Shown one piece after another: positions 19,320-28,859 of a DNA stretch of 64,000 nt. Numbering within the stretch: position 1 is the stretch's first letter; the number at the start of each line of letters is the position of its first letter. The stretch covers positions 1-64,000 of the forward strand of contig SVEQ01000006.1 in assembly GCA_015057325.1 (NCBI GenBank). The letters run 5' to 3'. Source of the stretch: Lachnospiraceae bacterium. GTDB lineage: Bacteria; Bacillota; Clostridia; Lachnospirales; Lachnospiraceae. The notes beneath the pieces were generated by a model. That model did no database searches. It worked only from the letters and a program-made list of their open reading frames with translations, and had not been told where the DNA came from. The position numbers were made by a program, and so were the translations under genes.

Positions 19320-20408
19320 ATGATTTCAAATCAAATATTACAGGATACGATTGAAGGAATTAAGGCGATAACAAGAATTGATCTTTGTGTTATGGACACA
19401 GAGGGCAAGGCACTTGCCTCTACACTTCGTGAGACTCACGAGTACGAGAAGTCAGTGCTTGCATTTGTAGATTCTCCTGCTGAGAGTCAGATGCTTTCAG
19501 GCTATCAGTTTTTCAAGGTGTTTGATGATAATCAGCTTGAGTATGTGATTATAGCAAAGGGTGAGGCTGATGATGTCTATATGATCGGTAAGATTGCGGC
19601 ATTCCAGGTTCAGAATTTGTTGGTTGCTTACAAGGAGAGATTTGATAAGGATAACTTCATCAAGAACCTGTTGCTTGACAACCTCCTCTTGGTAGATATA
19701 TACAATCGTGCTAAGAAATTACACATCGATACAGATGTAAGAAGAGTAGTATTTATTATTGAGACAAAGAACGAGAAAGACACGAATGCATTAGAGACTG
19801 TTCGTAACCTTTTCTCAAGTAAGGCCAAGGATTTTGTTACAGCCGTTGATGAGAAGAATATTATTCTTGTCAAAGAGGTTAAACAGAATGAGACATATGA
19901 GGACATGAGCAAGACAGCTAAGGTAATTGTTGATATGCTCAACACGGAAGCAATGTCTTCGGTTCATGTTGCTTACGGAACAATCGTTAATGAGATTAAG
20001 GAAGTTTCACGTTCATACAAGGAAGCCAAGATGGCTCTTGATGTTGGTAAGATTTTCTATGGAAACCGCAACATTATTGCATACAGTAACCTCGGAATAG
20101 GACGTCTTATTTATCAGCTTCCAATCCCTCTTTGTAAGATGTTCATCAAGGAGATTTTCGAAAATCGTTCTCCTGATGATTTCGACGAGGAAACACTTAC
20201 AACAATTAACAAGTTCTTTGAGAACAGCCTGAACGTTTCAGAGACTTCAAGACAGCTCTATATCCACCGTAATACTTTGGTATATCGTCTTGATAAACTT
20301 CAGAAGAGTACAGGACTTGACTTAAGAGTATTTGAAGATGCGATAACATTTAAGATTGCGCTTATGGTTGTTAAGTATATGAAGTATATGGAGTCGCTTG
20401 AATACTAA
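19320..20408 (+). CDS. CdaR/PucR-family transcriptional regulator
   Basis: 362 aa. Residues about 1-130 form a CdaR-like sensing region (TRIDLCVMDTEGKALAS). The C-terminal HTH of the PucR type is clear: SLNVSETSRQLYIHRNTLVYRLDKLQKSTGLDLR. CdaR relatives sense sugar diacids or other small metabolites; no metabolic target gene is adjacent, so the ligand is open. GGAGAG lies before the ATG. The gene precedes ftsE by 56 bp and could be cotranscribed with it. Confidence 0.88.
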   Translation: MISNQILQDTIEGIKAITRIDLCVMDTEGKALASTLRETHEYEKSVLAFVDSPAESQMLSGYQFFKVFDDNQLEYVIIAKGEADDVYMIGKIAAFQVQNLLVAYKERFDKDNFIKNLLLDNLLLVDIYNRAKKLHIDTDVRRVVFIIETKNEKDTNALETVRNLFSSKAKDFVTAVDEKNIILVKEVKQNETYEDMSKTAKVIVDMLNTEAMSSVHVAYGTIVNEIKEVSRSYKEAKMALDVGKIFYGNRNIIAYSNLGIGRLIYQLPIPLCKMFIKEIFENRSPDDFDEETLTTINKFFENSLNVSETSRQLYIHRNTLVYRLDKLQKSTGLDLRVFEDAITFKIALMVVKYMKYMESLEY

Positions 20409-20464
20409 TACTATAGATGATATGAGATTTCATCTCATGAATAATGACAGAAAGGAGCACTGAA

Positions 20465-21151
20465 ATGATAGTGCTTGATCATGTGTCCATGAAGTATCCC
20501 ACAGGGACACTTGCATTGGATGACGTAACATTTCACATTGGAAAAGGAGAGTTTGTTTTTATCGTCGGAAGCAGTGGCTCCGGCAAGACAACTCTTATAA
20601 AACTTCTTCTTAACGAGATCAAACCTACAAAAGGCGATATTGTTGTGTCGGGAATGACTTACAGCAAATTAAAACGTAGAGAAATCCCAAAACTTCGCAG
20701 AAAGTTTGGTGTAGTATTTCAGAACTTTAGGTTGCTCAAAGACCGTACGGTATTTGAAAATGTTGCCTTTGCACAACAGGTTGTTGAAAAGTCCAATAAG
20801 GAGATTAGAAGAGAGGTTCCTGCGGTACTTACAATGGTTGGGCTTGCCAATCAGTATAAGCAGTATCCTAAGCAACTTTCCGGCGGTGAGCAGCAGAGAG
20901 TTGCAATTGCAAGGGCGATTGTTAACCGTCCTGATATCATTTTGGCAGACGAGCCTACAGGTAATCTTGATCCTGCAAACTCTACGGAGATTATGCAGCT
21001 TCTTGATGATCTTAATAAGAAAGGAACAACCGTTGTGGTTGTTACACATAATAAAGAAATAGTGGATGCCATGCAGAAGCGTGTCATCAGATTAAAGAAG
21101 GGCAGAATTGTCAGCGACGTAGAAAAAGGTGGTTATAAAGATGAAGATTAG
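20465..21151 (+). CDS. ftsE: Cell-division ABC transporter ATP-binding protein FtsE
   Basis: 228 aa from the ATG at 20465, 7 nt after AAGGAG. The ABC signature is complete: Walker A GSSGSGKT, Q-loop VVFQNF, LSGGEQQRVAIARA, Walker B IILADEPTGNLD and H-loop VVVTHN. The near-universal FtsE start IVLDHVSMKYP is present. FtsE works with FtsX at the membrane to switch on a cell-wall hydrolase. Its stop overlaps the ftsX start. Confidence 0.97.
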   Translation: MIVLDHVSMKYPTGTLALDDVTFHIGKGEFVFIVGSSGSGKTTLIKLLLNEIKPTKGDIVVSGMTYSKLKRREIPKLRRKFGVVFQNFRLLKDRTVFENVAFAQQVVEKSNKEIRREVPAVLTMVGLANQYKQYPKQLSGGEQQRVAIARAIVNRPDIILADEPTGNLDPANSTEIMQLLDDLNKKGTTVVVVTHNKEIVDAMQKRVIRLKKGRIVSDVEKGGYKDED

Positions 21152-22052
21152 TACACTAAGATACAGCATCAAACAGAGCTTTATTAGTATCCGACGTAAT
21201 CTTCTCTTTTCACTTGCGTCGATTGGTACAATTGTTGCCTGTTTGTTCTTATTTGGAGTTTTTTATGCAATAATTCTCAATATGGCAAATGAGGTTAAGT
21301 CAATTCAGAGTACACTCACGGTTTCGGTTTTCTTTGATGAGGGCACTGATGAGAATCGAATCATGGAAATCGGCAAAGAACTACAATCCATATCCAACGT
21401 AGATACTATTAATTATGTTTCGGCAGAGAAAGCGTGGGCCGGTTACATTGATGACGTGTACGGTGGAGATACTGATTATGTTCATGCAGTTTTTGGCGAT
21501 GATAATCCGCTTGAGAATGCATCATCATATGAGATTACGCTTAAGAATATTAATAAGCAGGACGAAACGGTTGAGATAATCAAGAAAATTCCTGATGTAA
21601 GGAAAGTCAACAGCAGCGATGTTACTGCACAGAGCCTTAATTCCGTAAGCAGACTTGTCGGTTATGCGTCGGTTGGAATAATTGTTATTTTGTTCTTGGT
21701 ATCACTGTTCCTCATAAGTAATACAATAACAATAGGTATCTCAGTCAGAAAAGAAGAGATTGCCATTATGAAACTTATCGGTGCAAAGGACAGTTTTGTT
21801 CGTACCCCGTTTGTTATTGAGGGTATAATAATCGGACTTGTGGGATCATTTATACCGCTTGTTATGTTGTATTTTATGTATAACGCAATGTCGCAGTATT
21901 TGTCGGAACATTTCAAACTTATTGCCAATATGTTCAAAATGGTCCCTGCGATGGAAGTATTTAAGGGAATGGCGCCTATTTCGCTTGCTATGGGCGTTGG
22001 AATGGGATTTTTCGGAAGCTTACTTACAACACGTAAACATCTTCGTGTATAG
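21141..22052 (+). CDS. ftsX: Cell-division permease FtsX
   Basis: 303 aa from ATG 21141, 8 nt after AAAGGTGG. The start STLRYSIKQSFISIRRNLLFSLASIG is typical. One membrane helix near the N-terminus, a large extracellular loop (about 55-165), then three helices with the conserved VRKEEIAIMKLIGA motif. FtsX passes the FtsE ATPase state to an outside hydrolase, here most likely the M23 protein encoded next. Confidence 0.96.
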   Translation: MKISTLRYSIKQSFISIRRNLLFSLASIGTIVACLFLFGVFYAIILNMANEVKSIQSTLTVSVFFDEGTDENRIMEIGKELQSISNVDTINYVSAEKAWAGYIDDVYGGDTDYVHAVFGDDNPLENASSYEITLKNINKQDETVEIIKKIPDVRKVNSSDVTAQSLNSVSRLVGYASVGIIVILFLVSLFLISNTITIGISVRKEEIAIMKLIGAKDSFVRTPFVIEGIIIGLVGSFIPLVMLYFMYNAMSQYLSEHFKLIANMFKMVPAMEVFKGMAPISLAMGVGMGFFGSLLTTRKHLRV

Positions 22053-22065
22053 GAGGTAGATTTTC

Positions 22066-23424
22066 TTGATAAACATAAGAAAAATGAAACTGTTAAGTTG
22101 TGTCTTGGTTGCGGCGATTTCGATAGGTTTATGCGGTGGTAACGGAGTGCTTGTCAAAGCGACAGAACCTCAAGCGGAAGAAACTCCTGTTACGGAGGCG
22201 CCTGTTACGGAAGCTCCCACAACACAAGCAACTACTACGGAAGCCAAGGCGAAAACCAAAAAGACTACCGAGTCAAAGAAAACAGAAAAGAAAACAACGG
22301 AAAAGACAACGGAACAGCAGGTGATTACCGATAATAACGGTGTTTCTGATGCATCGGTTATTAAGGCTAGAGAGGATATCCAGACTGCCCGTAAGGCAAG
22401 GCAGGATGCGGAAAATGTGCTTAAGAACCTTAAGAATACTAAGAATGACCTGCAAAGATACGTTAATGAGATTGATACGTCTATTAATGAACTTCAGATA
22501 GAGATGACTCATCTTGAGACAACACAGAAGGAACTTGAACAGACGATAGAGACAACAACAAAACAGCTTGAAGATGCAAAAAAGGCACAGCAGACTCAGT
22601 ATGACAGCATGAAAACAAGAATACAAATGGTATATGAATCCGGTAACAAGCGTTATTTGGATGTTTTGTTAAGTGCGGCTTCGATGACGGATATGCTTAA
22701 TAAAACAGAGTATATCTCTCAAGTATCATTGTATGACTATAATATATTAAAACAGTTAAAAAATGCCAAAGAGATGGTTGCTAACTTAAAACAGAAATTA
22801 GAAAGTGACCTAAAAAACAATGAGGCACTTCAAAGAGAAATAACTGCTCAACGCAAAACCATGGAGCAAATAGCTGAAGAAAAAAAGGATCAGATTGCAC
22901 AGTATAATATTTCAATTGCAAGCCAGGAAGCCGAGGTACAGAAATATCTAAAGGCAGAGGCAGAGGCTGAAAGTATTATTTTGGCGGCAGAGCAGGCTGC
23001 CATGAGTTACGATACGTCAACTCAATATACGGGCGGACAGTTCACATGGCCTGTTCCGGGTTATTATGAGATTTCATCTTATTTTGGAGCAAGAACATCC
23101 CCTGTAGCGGGAGCAAGTTCTAATCATAAGGGAATAGATATTAAGTGCGATCCCGGAGTTCCTGTAGTTGCTGCATCAGCCGGTACGGTTATTGTTGCAA
23201 CATATAACTATGCGGAAGGTAATTATGTAGTTATTGACCACGGTGGTGGAGTGGTTACACTTTATATGCACAATTCTTCGCTAAATGTTTCGGTGGGCGA
23301 AACTGTAGCAGCCGGTCAGCAAATAGCATGTGCCGGTTCAACAGGTATATCTACAGGCCCGCACTGTCATTTTGGTGTGCGTGTTAATGGAACGTATGTA
23401 GATCCGCTGACATATCTGCAGTAA
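22066..23424 (+). CDS. Coiled-coil M23 peptidase, probable FtsEX-activated cell-wall hydrolase
   Basis: 452 aa, TTG start with AGGAGGT 8 nt upstream. Signal peptide at about 1-29, a Thr-rich tract (EAPTTQATTTEAK...), a long coiled coil at about 90-300, then an M23 domain with complete Zn ligands: H354 and D358 in HKGID, and H433-x-H435 in HCHF. The layout is that of EnvC/CwlO/PcsB-type partners of FtsEX. E. coli EnvC has lost the catalytic residues, whereas this protein keeps them and should cut peptide bridges itself. It starts 13 bp after ftsX. Confidence 0.92.
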   Translation: MINIRKMKLLSCVLVAAISIGLCGGNGVLVKATEPQAEETPVTEAPVTEAPTTQATTTEAKAKTKKTTESKKTEKKTTEKTTEQQVITDNNGVSDASVIKAREDIQTARKARQDAENVLKNLKNTKNDLQRYVNEIDTSINELQIEMTHLETTQKELEQTIETTTKQLEDAKKAQQTQYDSMKTRIQMVYESGNKRYLDVLLSAASMTDMLNKTEYISQVSLYDYNILKQLKNAKEMVANLKQKLESDLKNNEALQREITAQRKTMEQIAEEKKDQIAQYNISIASQEAEVQKYLKAEAEAESIILAAEQAAMSYDTSTQYTGGQFTWPVPGYYEISSYFGARTSPVAGASSNHKGIDIKCDPGVPVVAASAGTVIVATYNYAEGNYVVIDHGGGVVTLYMHNSSLNVSVGETVAAGQQIACAGSTGISTGPHCHFGVRVNGTYVDPLTYLQ

Positions 23425-23477
23425 TTTATGCACGGAACGTGTTTGTTAAACTAGATGTTTTTGGAAAGAAGGATATT

Positions 23478-24797
23478 ATGATTTCAACAAAGAGACTTGC
23501 GATTATGACTATAGCGGCAGTAATGCCGCTTACACTTTTTGGATGCGGAAGACTTTCACTTACCCAACCTGATGATGAAAAAGTAACAACGCAGCAGGCT
23601 ACTGAAGAAAAAACAACTACAGAAGCAGAAAGTGCTGATATTAAAACTCTGAATGGAAGCAGTGTTGTAGGTGTTGATACTAATTATAAATTAGAGCAAA
23701 TTCAGGATATACTCGGTAAGAATTTTTATTTTGAAGAGGATGAACAGAAGAAACAGGATGGACTAATCAAGGGATACATGGAAGGACTTGATGATCCGTA
23801 TTCGGAATATTATACGGCAGAGGAATATGCTAAATTCATGGAGAATACCGAGGGAGAATATGTAGGCGTAGGTGTGCAGGTTTCGCAAGCTGTAGATACG
23901 AATGTTGTTACTGTTGTCAAAGTTTTTGATGGACCTGCCAAAGAAGCAGGAATTGAGGACGGCGATATTATAACAGAGGTTGCAGGTACGGATGTTGGCG
24001 AAATGGATCTGGATTCGATTGTCAATATGATAAGAGGAACAGAAGGTACAGATGTAGTTATCAAGGTGTATCGTAAGCTTGATGGCAAATATTACGAATA
24101 TACAGTGAAGAGAAGAAAAGTTGAGAATCCTACTGTTGAGTATAAAATGCTTGATAATAATATAGGTTATGTCTCGATTTCAAGTTTTTATGAGGTTACC
24201 GCAAACCAGTTTATAGATGCAGTTGGAGAACTTAATGTTCAAGGAATGGAAGGACTTATTATAGACCTTCGTGATAATGGTGGCGGACTTCTTGACATTG
24301 CAACACAAATGCTTGATTTCATGCTTCCTGAGGGCAAACTTGTATATACTGCTGACAAGGACGGCAATATAACAGATGAATATACATCAACAGATGAGCA
24401 ACAGTTTACAAAACCGCTTGTTCTTCTGGTTAATGGATACAGTGCTTCGGCTTCAGAGATTTTTGCTGGAGCAATCAAAGATTACGGAACAGGAACACTC
24501 GTGGGAACCAAGACCTACGGAAAGGGTATTGTTCAGAGAATGTTCCCACTAACAGACGGTTCTGCGGTTAAGATTACAATTGCAAAATATTTCACACCTA
24601 AGGGAAATGATATTCATAAGGTAGGAATCGAACCTGATGTTAAGGTTGAGTTTGATGCACAGGCATACAGAGATTCTGATGGTGAGAAGGATAATCAGTT
24701 AGATGCAGCGGTAGAGGAAATGATGAAAAAGCTTGGGAAGTCAACAGGCTCCTCTAACACCGATACTAATGCAAAGGAACCTGAAAAAGACGAATAA
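23478..24797 (+). CDS. ctpA: C-terminal processing peptidase (S41), lipoprotein
   Basis: 439 aa from the ATG at 23478, which follows AAGAAGG. A lipobox LTLFGC marks an N-terminal lipoprotein. A PDZ domain covers about residues 115-200 (GVGVQVS..., AGIEDGDIITEVAG) and the S41 catalytic part follows, with the Ser motif YSASASE and the Lys in TYGKGIVQ. Ctp proteases trim outside proteins and limit cell-wall hydrolases; placement directly after the FtsEX/M23 genes suggests the M23 enzyme is one substrate, which is an inference. Confidence 0.92.
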   Translation: MISTKRLAIMTIAAVMPLTLFGCGRLSLTQPDDEKVTTQQATEEKTTTEAESADIKTLNGSSVVGVDTNYKLEQIQDILGKNFYFEEDEQKKQDGLIKGYMEGLDDPYSEYYTAEEYAKFMENTEGEYVGVGVQVSQAVDTNVVTVVKVFDGPAKEAGIEDGDIITEVAGTDVGEMDLDSIVNMIRGTEGTDVVIKVYRKLDGKYYEYTVKRRKVENPTVEYKMLDNNIGYVSISSFYEVTANQFIDAVGELNVQGMEGLIIDLRDNGGGLLDIATQMLDFMLPEGKLVYTADKDGNITDEYTSTDEQQFTKPLVLLVNGYSASASEIFAGAIKDYGTGTLVGTKTYGKGIVQRMFPLTDGSAVKITIAKYFTPKGNDIHKVGIEPDVKVEFDAQAYRDSDGEKDNQLDAAVEEMMKKLGKSTGSSNTDTNAKEPEKDE

Positions 24798-24844
24798 TGA
24801 TAATATTGTCATTGACGTAATAGATAAACAGGAGGAAATACATT

Positions 24845-26419
24845 TTGAACAAAGAATTGGTAATAGTAATTGATTTTGGCGGACAGTACAATCAGTTGGT
24901 TGCAAGACGTGTCAGAGAATGTAATGTATATTGTGAAATATACTCATACAAGACTGATATAGCCAAGATCAAAGCCATGAACCCGAAGGGAATCATTTTG
25001 ACAGGAGGCCCTAACAGTTGTTATGAGGAGGGAGCACCTTCCTACACAACTGAGCTTTTTGAACTCGGAATACCTGTGCTTGGACTTTGCTATGGCGCAC
25101 AGCTTATGCAGTTAGAACTTGGCGGTAAGGTAGAGACGGCGCCTGTACGTGAGTACGGTAAGATTGAGGTTAGTGTTGATACTAAATCTCCGCTTTTTAA
25201 GGACATTCCTGAAAAGACGGTTTGCTGGATGAGCCACAATGATTACATCAGCCAGGCAGCGCCCGGATTTGATATAATTGCTCATACACCTGATTGCCCG
25301 GTTGCGGCAGCTTCTAATGAGAGTAAGAAATTATACGCAATCCAGTTCCATCCGGAAGTGCTTCATACTGTCACAGGTAAAGAGATATTATCCAATTTTG
25401 TATATAATGTCTGTGGTTGCGCGGGCGACTGGACTATGGATTCGTTCGTTGATTACCAGATTAAAGCAATTCGTGAGAAAGTCGGCGACGGCAAGGTATT
25501 GCTTGCATTATCAGGCGGTGTAGATTCCTCTGTTGCGGCAGTATTGCTTGCAAAGGCAGTCGGCAAACAGCTCACATGCGTATTCGTTGATCATGGTCTT
25601 CTTAGAAAAAATGAGGGTGATGAGGTTGAAGCAGTATTTGGACCTGAGGGACCTTATGATCTTAACTTCATTCGTGTAAATGCAGCCGAGAGATACTACG
25701 GCAAACTTGCCGGAGTAACGGAGCCTGAGAAGAAGAGAAAGATTATCGGTGAAGAGTTTATCCGTGTATTTGAGGAAGAGGCTAAGAAGATAGGTGCTGT
25801 AGATTTCCTCGTACAGGGTACCATTTATCCTGATGTTGTAGAAAGTGGACTTGGCGGTGAATCTGCAGTAATTAAGTCACATCATAATGTAGGCGGGCTT
25901 CCTGACTATGTTGACTTTAAGGAGATTATTGAGCCGCTGCGCGATCTTTTTAAGGATGAGGTTAGAAAGGTTGGACTTGAGCTTGGAATACCTGATTATC
26001 TTGTGTTCCGTCAGCCGTTCCCGGGACCGGGTCTCGGTATAAGAATTATCGGTGAAGTTACAGCCGAGAAGGTTAGAATTGTGCAGGATGCAGATGCTAT
26101 ATACAGGGAAGAGGTTGCTAAGGCGGCTGATTCATATAAGGCCGAGAATGGTGAGATGCCATCATGGATACCGGATCAGTATTTTGCAGCACTTACCAAT
26201 ATGCGTTCGGTTGGTGTTATGGGTGACGAGAGAACTTATGATTACGCAGTTGCACTCCGTGCAGTTAAGACAATAGATTTCATGACGGCAGAAAGCGCCC
26301 AGATTCCTTGGGAAGTATTGCAGACTGTAATGAATCGTATTATCAATGAAGTTAAGGGTGTTAACAGAGTAATGTATGATCTTACTTCAAAGCCGCCCGG
26401 AACGATTGAGATGGAATAA
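24845..26419 (+). CDS. guaA: GMP synthase (glutamine-hydrolysing)
   Basis: 524 aa. Converts XMP to GMP. TTG start with AGGAGG upstream. The glutaminase domain has Cys in [10 protein letters not shown] and the FHPEV motif; the ATP pyrophosphatase domain has the P-loop [11 protein letters not shown]; the C-terminal dimerisation part ends [11 protein letters not shown], as in all GuaA. The 3' end of guaA is a known insertion site for genomic islands in several bacteria, and the accessory region here starts immediately after it. Confidence 0.98.
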   Translation: MNKELVIVIDFGGQYNQLVARRVRECNVYCEIYSYKTDIAKIKAMNPKGIILTGGPNSCYEEGAPSYTTELFELGIPVLGLCYGAQLMQLELGGKVETAPVREYGKIEVSVDTKSPLFKDIPEKTVCWMSHNDYISQAAPGFDIIAHTPDCPVAAASNESKKLYAIQFHPEVLHTVTGKEILSNFVYNVCGCAGDWTMDSFVDYQIKAIREKVGDGKVLLALSGGVDSSVAAVLLAKAVGKQLTCVFVDHGLLRKNEGDEVEAVFGPEGPYDLNFIRVNAAERYYGKLAGVTEPEKKRKIIGEEFIRVFEEEAKKIGAVDFLVQGTIYPDVVESGLGGESAVIKSHHNVGGLPDYVDFKEIIEPLRDLFKDEVRKVGLELGIPDYLVFRQPFPGPGLGIRIIGEVTAEKVRIVQDADAIYREEVAKAADSYKAENGEMPSWIPDQYFAALTNMRSVGVMGDERTYDYAVALRAVKTIDFMTAESAQIPWEVLQTVMNRIINEVKGVNRVMYDLTSKPPGTIEME

Positions 26420-26442
26420 TTACTTGTGGCTTATCAGTAATA

Positions 26443-26480
26443 AAAAAGGCAATTCGCAGATTTTCTGCGAGTTGCCTTTT
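26443..26480 (+). terminator. guaA terminator
   Basis: A 17-bp stem with one G-T pair (arms AAAAGGCAATTCGCAGA and TCTGCGAGTTGCCTTTT), loop TTT. A related hairpin lies at 34320-34359, at the far side of the island. Confidence 0.9.
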
Positions 26481-26581
26481 CAGGTTACAGTGTGAACTGG
26501 ACAAATAACAAAAAAGTAATATTTATAAGTCAAGATTTGTGTGTTATAATAAAAATTGATTTTGATTTGTAAAATAGGAGA

Positions 26582-27154
26582 ATGTCGGAAGATCAACTTA
26601 CAGATTTAGAGCAATTTCCTTATTTGTACATCAATAAAATTAATAAGAAAGTTAATTCTTTGCTCGACCTTCATGCAAAAAAAGTCTTTCATGAGTGGAT
26701 TGAACAGGACAAGATTTCATGTTTACCTTCTTATAGATTGCCTAAGGAGATTTCGCCAGTTGATACGATTTCTTCCATTCCAAAATCCTTGTATAGTGAA
26801 GAGGAAAAGTTTGACAATGACTACGAAAGAAAAGTAGTAATGGAACTAGCTTCACTGGATAACATCAAGTGGTGGCATCGAAATATGGCTAGAAAAGGCT
26901 TTGCAATAAATGGATCTATTAATGCGTATCCGGATTTGTTGGTTAGAACAGAAAGTGGGAAACTTTTATTAATTGAAACAAAGGGTGATCAGTTAGACAA
27001 TCCTGAGTCCAAAATGAAGGCAGAAGTAGGTGCACAATGGGCGGCTATGGCTGGAAGGATGTATAAATACTACATGGTATTTCAAACTAAGAACCCTGAT
27101 TATAATGGGGCATATTCTTATGAGGAATTTATGCGTATTGTTAAAGAGTTATAA
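26582..27154 (+). pseudogene. C-terminal fragment of a type III restriction-like R subunit
   Basis: 190 aa matching only the last part of DEAD/DEAH-helicase restriction subunits: the nuclease signature is PDLLVRTESGKLLLIETKGD, a PD...ExK core around residues 118-136, with ERKVV and SKMKAEVGAQWA nearby. The helicase part (about 700 residues) is missing, and an in-frame stop lies 10 bp before the ATG. An AGGAG is only 3 nt from the ATG, too close for good translation. Only about 100 bp separate it from the guaA terminator, so the rest was probably lost when the island border formed. A free-standing nuclease is possible but less likely. Confidence 0.65.
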
Positions 27155-27469
27155 TTAGGTTTAAAAAGTGGGGAATAGATAGTGTAATGTTTTTTGCCTT
27201 ATAGAAATGGCTATAAGGGTATTATGTATTCTATGTCAAGAACGTTCTTGACCAGAATCAATAGTGTACAGTAGATAATGTAGATGATTATATTGTCCAT
27301 TGTATGCCCTCCTATTGCCAGTGAAACAAAGTAGCTGTTAATATTATTATACAATACATCGTATTTGGAGGAGGTAGAGTTCCTTGTGAAAACGAGGTCC
27401 AATTGATTTTAATGCTTGCTGGCATTAGATATCTACCGGTCGTTAGTCAGTAAGCTTTTAGGAGAACAA
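27155..27469. other. Noncoding stretch upstream of the reverse transcriptase
   Basis: About 315 bases with no plus-strand gene. It contains a hairpin CCTTATAG/CTATAAGG (about 27198-27219), an 18-bp perfect palindrome GTCAAGAACGTTCTTGAC (27235-27252), and the minus-strand micro-ORF at 27211-27300. Several bacterial defence reverse transcriptases use a noncoding RNA template encoded just upstream, and this is where such an RNA would lie. I cannot fold it reliably by eye. Confidence 0.4.
27211..27300 (-). CDS. Putative 29-aa hydrophobic peptide
   Basis: A 29-codon frame with a near-perfect GGAGGG site 6 nt before its ATG, and a TATAAT on the same strand at 27346-27351. The peptide is one membrane-spanning stretch with an internal K and two acids (MDNIIIYIIYCTLLILVK, then NVLDIEYIIPL). 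Size, hydrophobicity and position antisense to a possible RNA resemble type I toxins, but no known family is recognised. The 18-bp palindrome at 27235 is inside the coding part. Confidence 0.4.
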   Translation of the reverse strand: MDNIIIYIIYCTLLILVKNVLDIEYIIPL

Positions 27470-28768
27470 ATGAGTAAGGAAATTTATAAGGACAAGTATT
27501 ATACACATTTTGATGTAAAAAAGAAGCACATAGATTATGAAAGGAAAGTAGAGAATATTGACTGGGTTGGTAAACATGGATTTTATCCTTTCATTCATTT
27601 CAGCATGAAATTCGACAAATATACAAATGATTCAGAGGGAAATAAGTATCTAAAACCTAAGGAGAGGGATATTTATTACTCTGCGCATATTGACAGATAT
27701 ATTTATGAATTTTATGGTAATCGGCTTAATAACAGGTACAATGTTTATTAAAAAAAGAACGGCATTAATAGGGTGCCCATAGCATATAGAAATTGTCTTC
27801 CGGGTAAATGCAATATTGATTTCGCAAAAGAGGTTTTTGAGTTTATTGTATCTAGTGGAAATGCGTATATTTTCGTTGGTGATTTTAGTAAATTCTTTGA
27901 TAAGCTAGACCACAAATATTTGAAGGAAAAGATAAAAACCGTTGTTGGAACGGACTCTCTGGATAGTGCTGATTACGCTATCTTTAAGAACATAACGCGA
28001 TTCTCATATATTGAAGCAGATGATATTGAGAAGGAAAAAGGAAAACTGAGACGCGATATGCGAGAAATGGATAAGTATTTCAATACTGAAGAGTTTCATG
28101 AAGTTAAGAAAAAATTTCTAAAAACCAACGTGAAGAATTACCAGATACCACAGGGGTCATCAATTAGTGCTGTTTATGCAAATGTTTATTTGATTGATTT
28201 TGATAAAAAAATTAATGATTACACCACGTCAAAACGTGGACTGTATAGAAGATACTGTGATGATATTATTATCATAATTCCAATGACGAAAAAAGAGATG
28301 CTAAGTGGTGCTGACAAGGCAATAGCGGAATTTGTCTATTCTGTTAGGAATCAGATTCCGAATTTGGATTTGAATGCAGATAAGACAGAACATTTCTTTT
28401 ATAACAATGGTACAGTTGAAAAAATAATGGGAGAGAGTAGCCTAATTAATTATCTTGGCTTTACTTTTGATGGAAACACTGTTCGTATTAGGGATAAGAG
28501 TTTGTTTAAATATTATTGCCGGGCATACAGAAAGATAAAGCGAGTAAAAGATGCTAAAGACATAAAAGCATTCAATGCCGGAAGAAAGGCAGTATACAAG
28601 GCATATACTCACTTGGGGGTAAGGAGAAATCCAAGGGAACATGGGAATTTTCTTACATATGCGTATAAAGCTGATGAAATATTCGGCCAAAGCCAGGTGT
28701 TGAAAAGTGAAATACGCAATCAGGTCAAAAGACACTGGTGGAAAATTGAGAGTAGGTTGAAATTGTAA
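27470..28768 (+). pseudogene. Reverse transcriptase of the defence (UG/DRT/Abi-like) class, interrupted by an in-frame TAA
   Basis: Start ATG 27470, with AGGAG upstream. The frame is continuous through 28768 except for one TAA at 27749-27751 after 93 codons; both sides are in the same frame, so a single substitution rather than an indel explains it. The N-terminal part has KPKERDIYYSAHIDRYIYEFY (RT motif 1 region). After the stop come motif A GDFSKFFDKLDH, motif B IPQGSSISAVYANVYL, catalytic YCDD in YRRYCDDIIII, LDLNADKTEHF, and INYLGFTFDG. It has no maturase or endonuclease domain, so it is not a group II intron protein. A lone RT of 432 codons with upstream noncoding DNA recalls DRT2-type systems; the subclass is uncertain. 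Confidence 0.75.
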
Positions 28769-28859
28769 AACTAATGAATAATGATGCATAAAGAATTGAA
28801 AAGGTGATTACATTCAATGAACAAGTAAAAATCGGAGTTTTTAACGAGGAGGTCTATGT

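Noticed and set aside
27470-28768. Group II intron
   Set aside because: The RT lacks maturase and endonuclease parts, and no intron domain V-like 3' end was seen downstream.
27773-28768. Separate RT gene starting at the GTG 27773
   Set aside because: No ribosome site precedes the GTG and essential N-terminal RT motifs would be missing; an interrupted single gene fits better.
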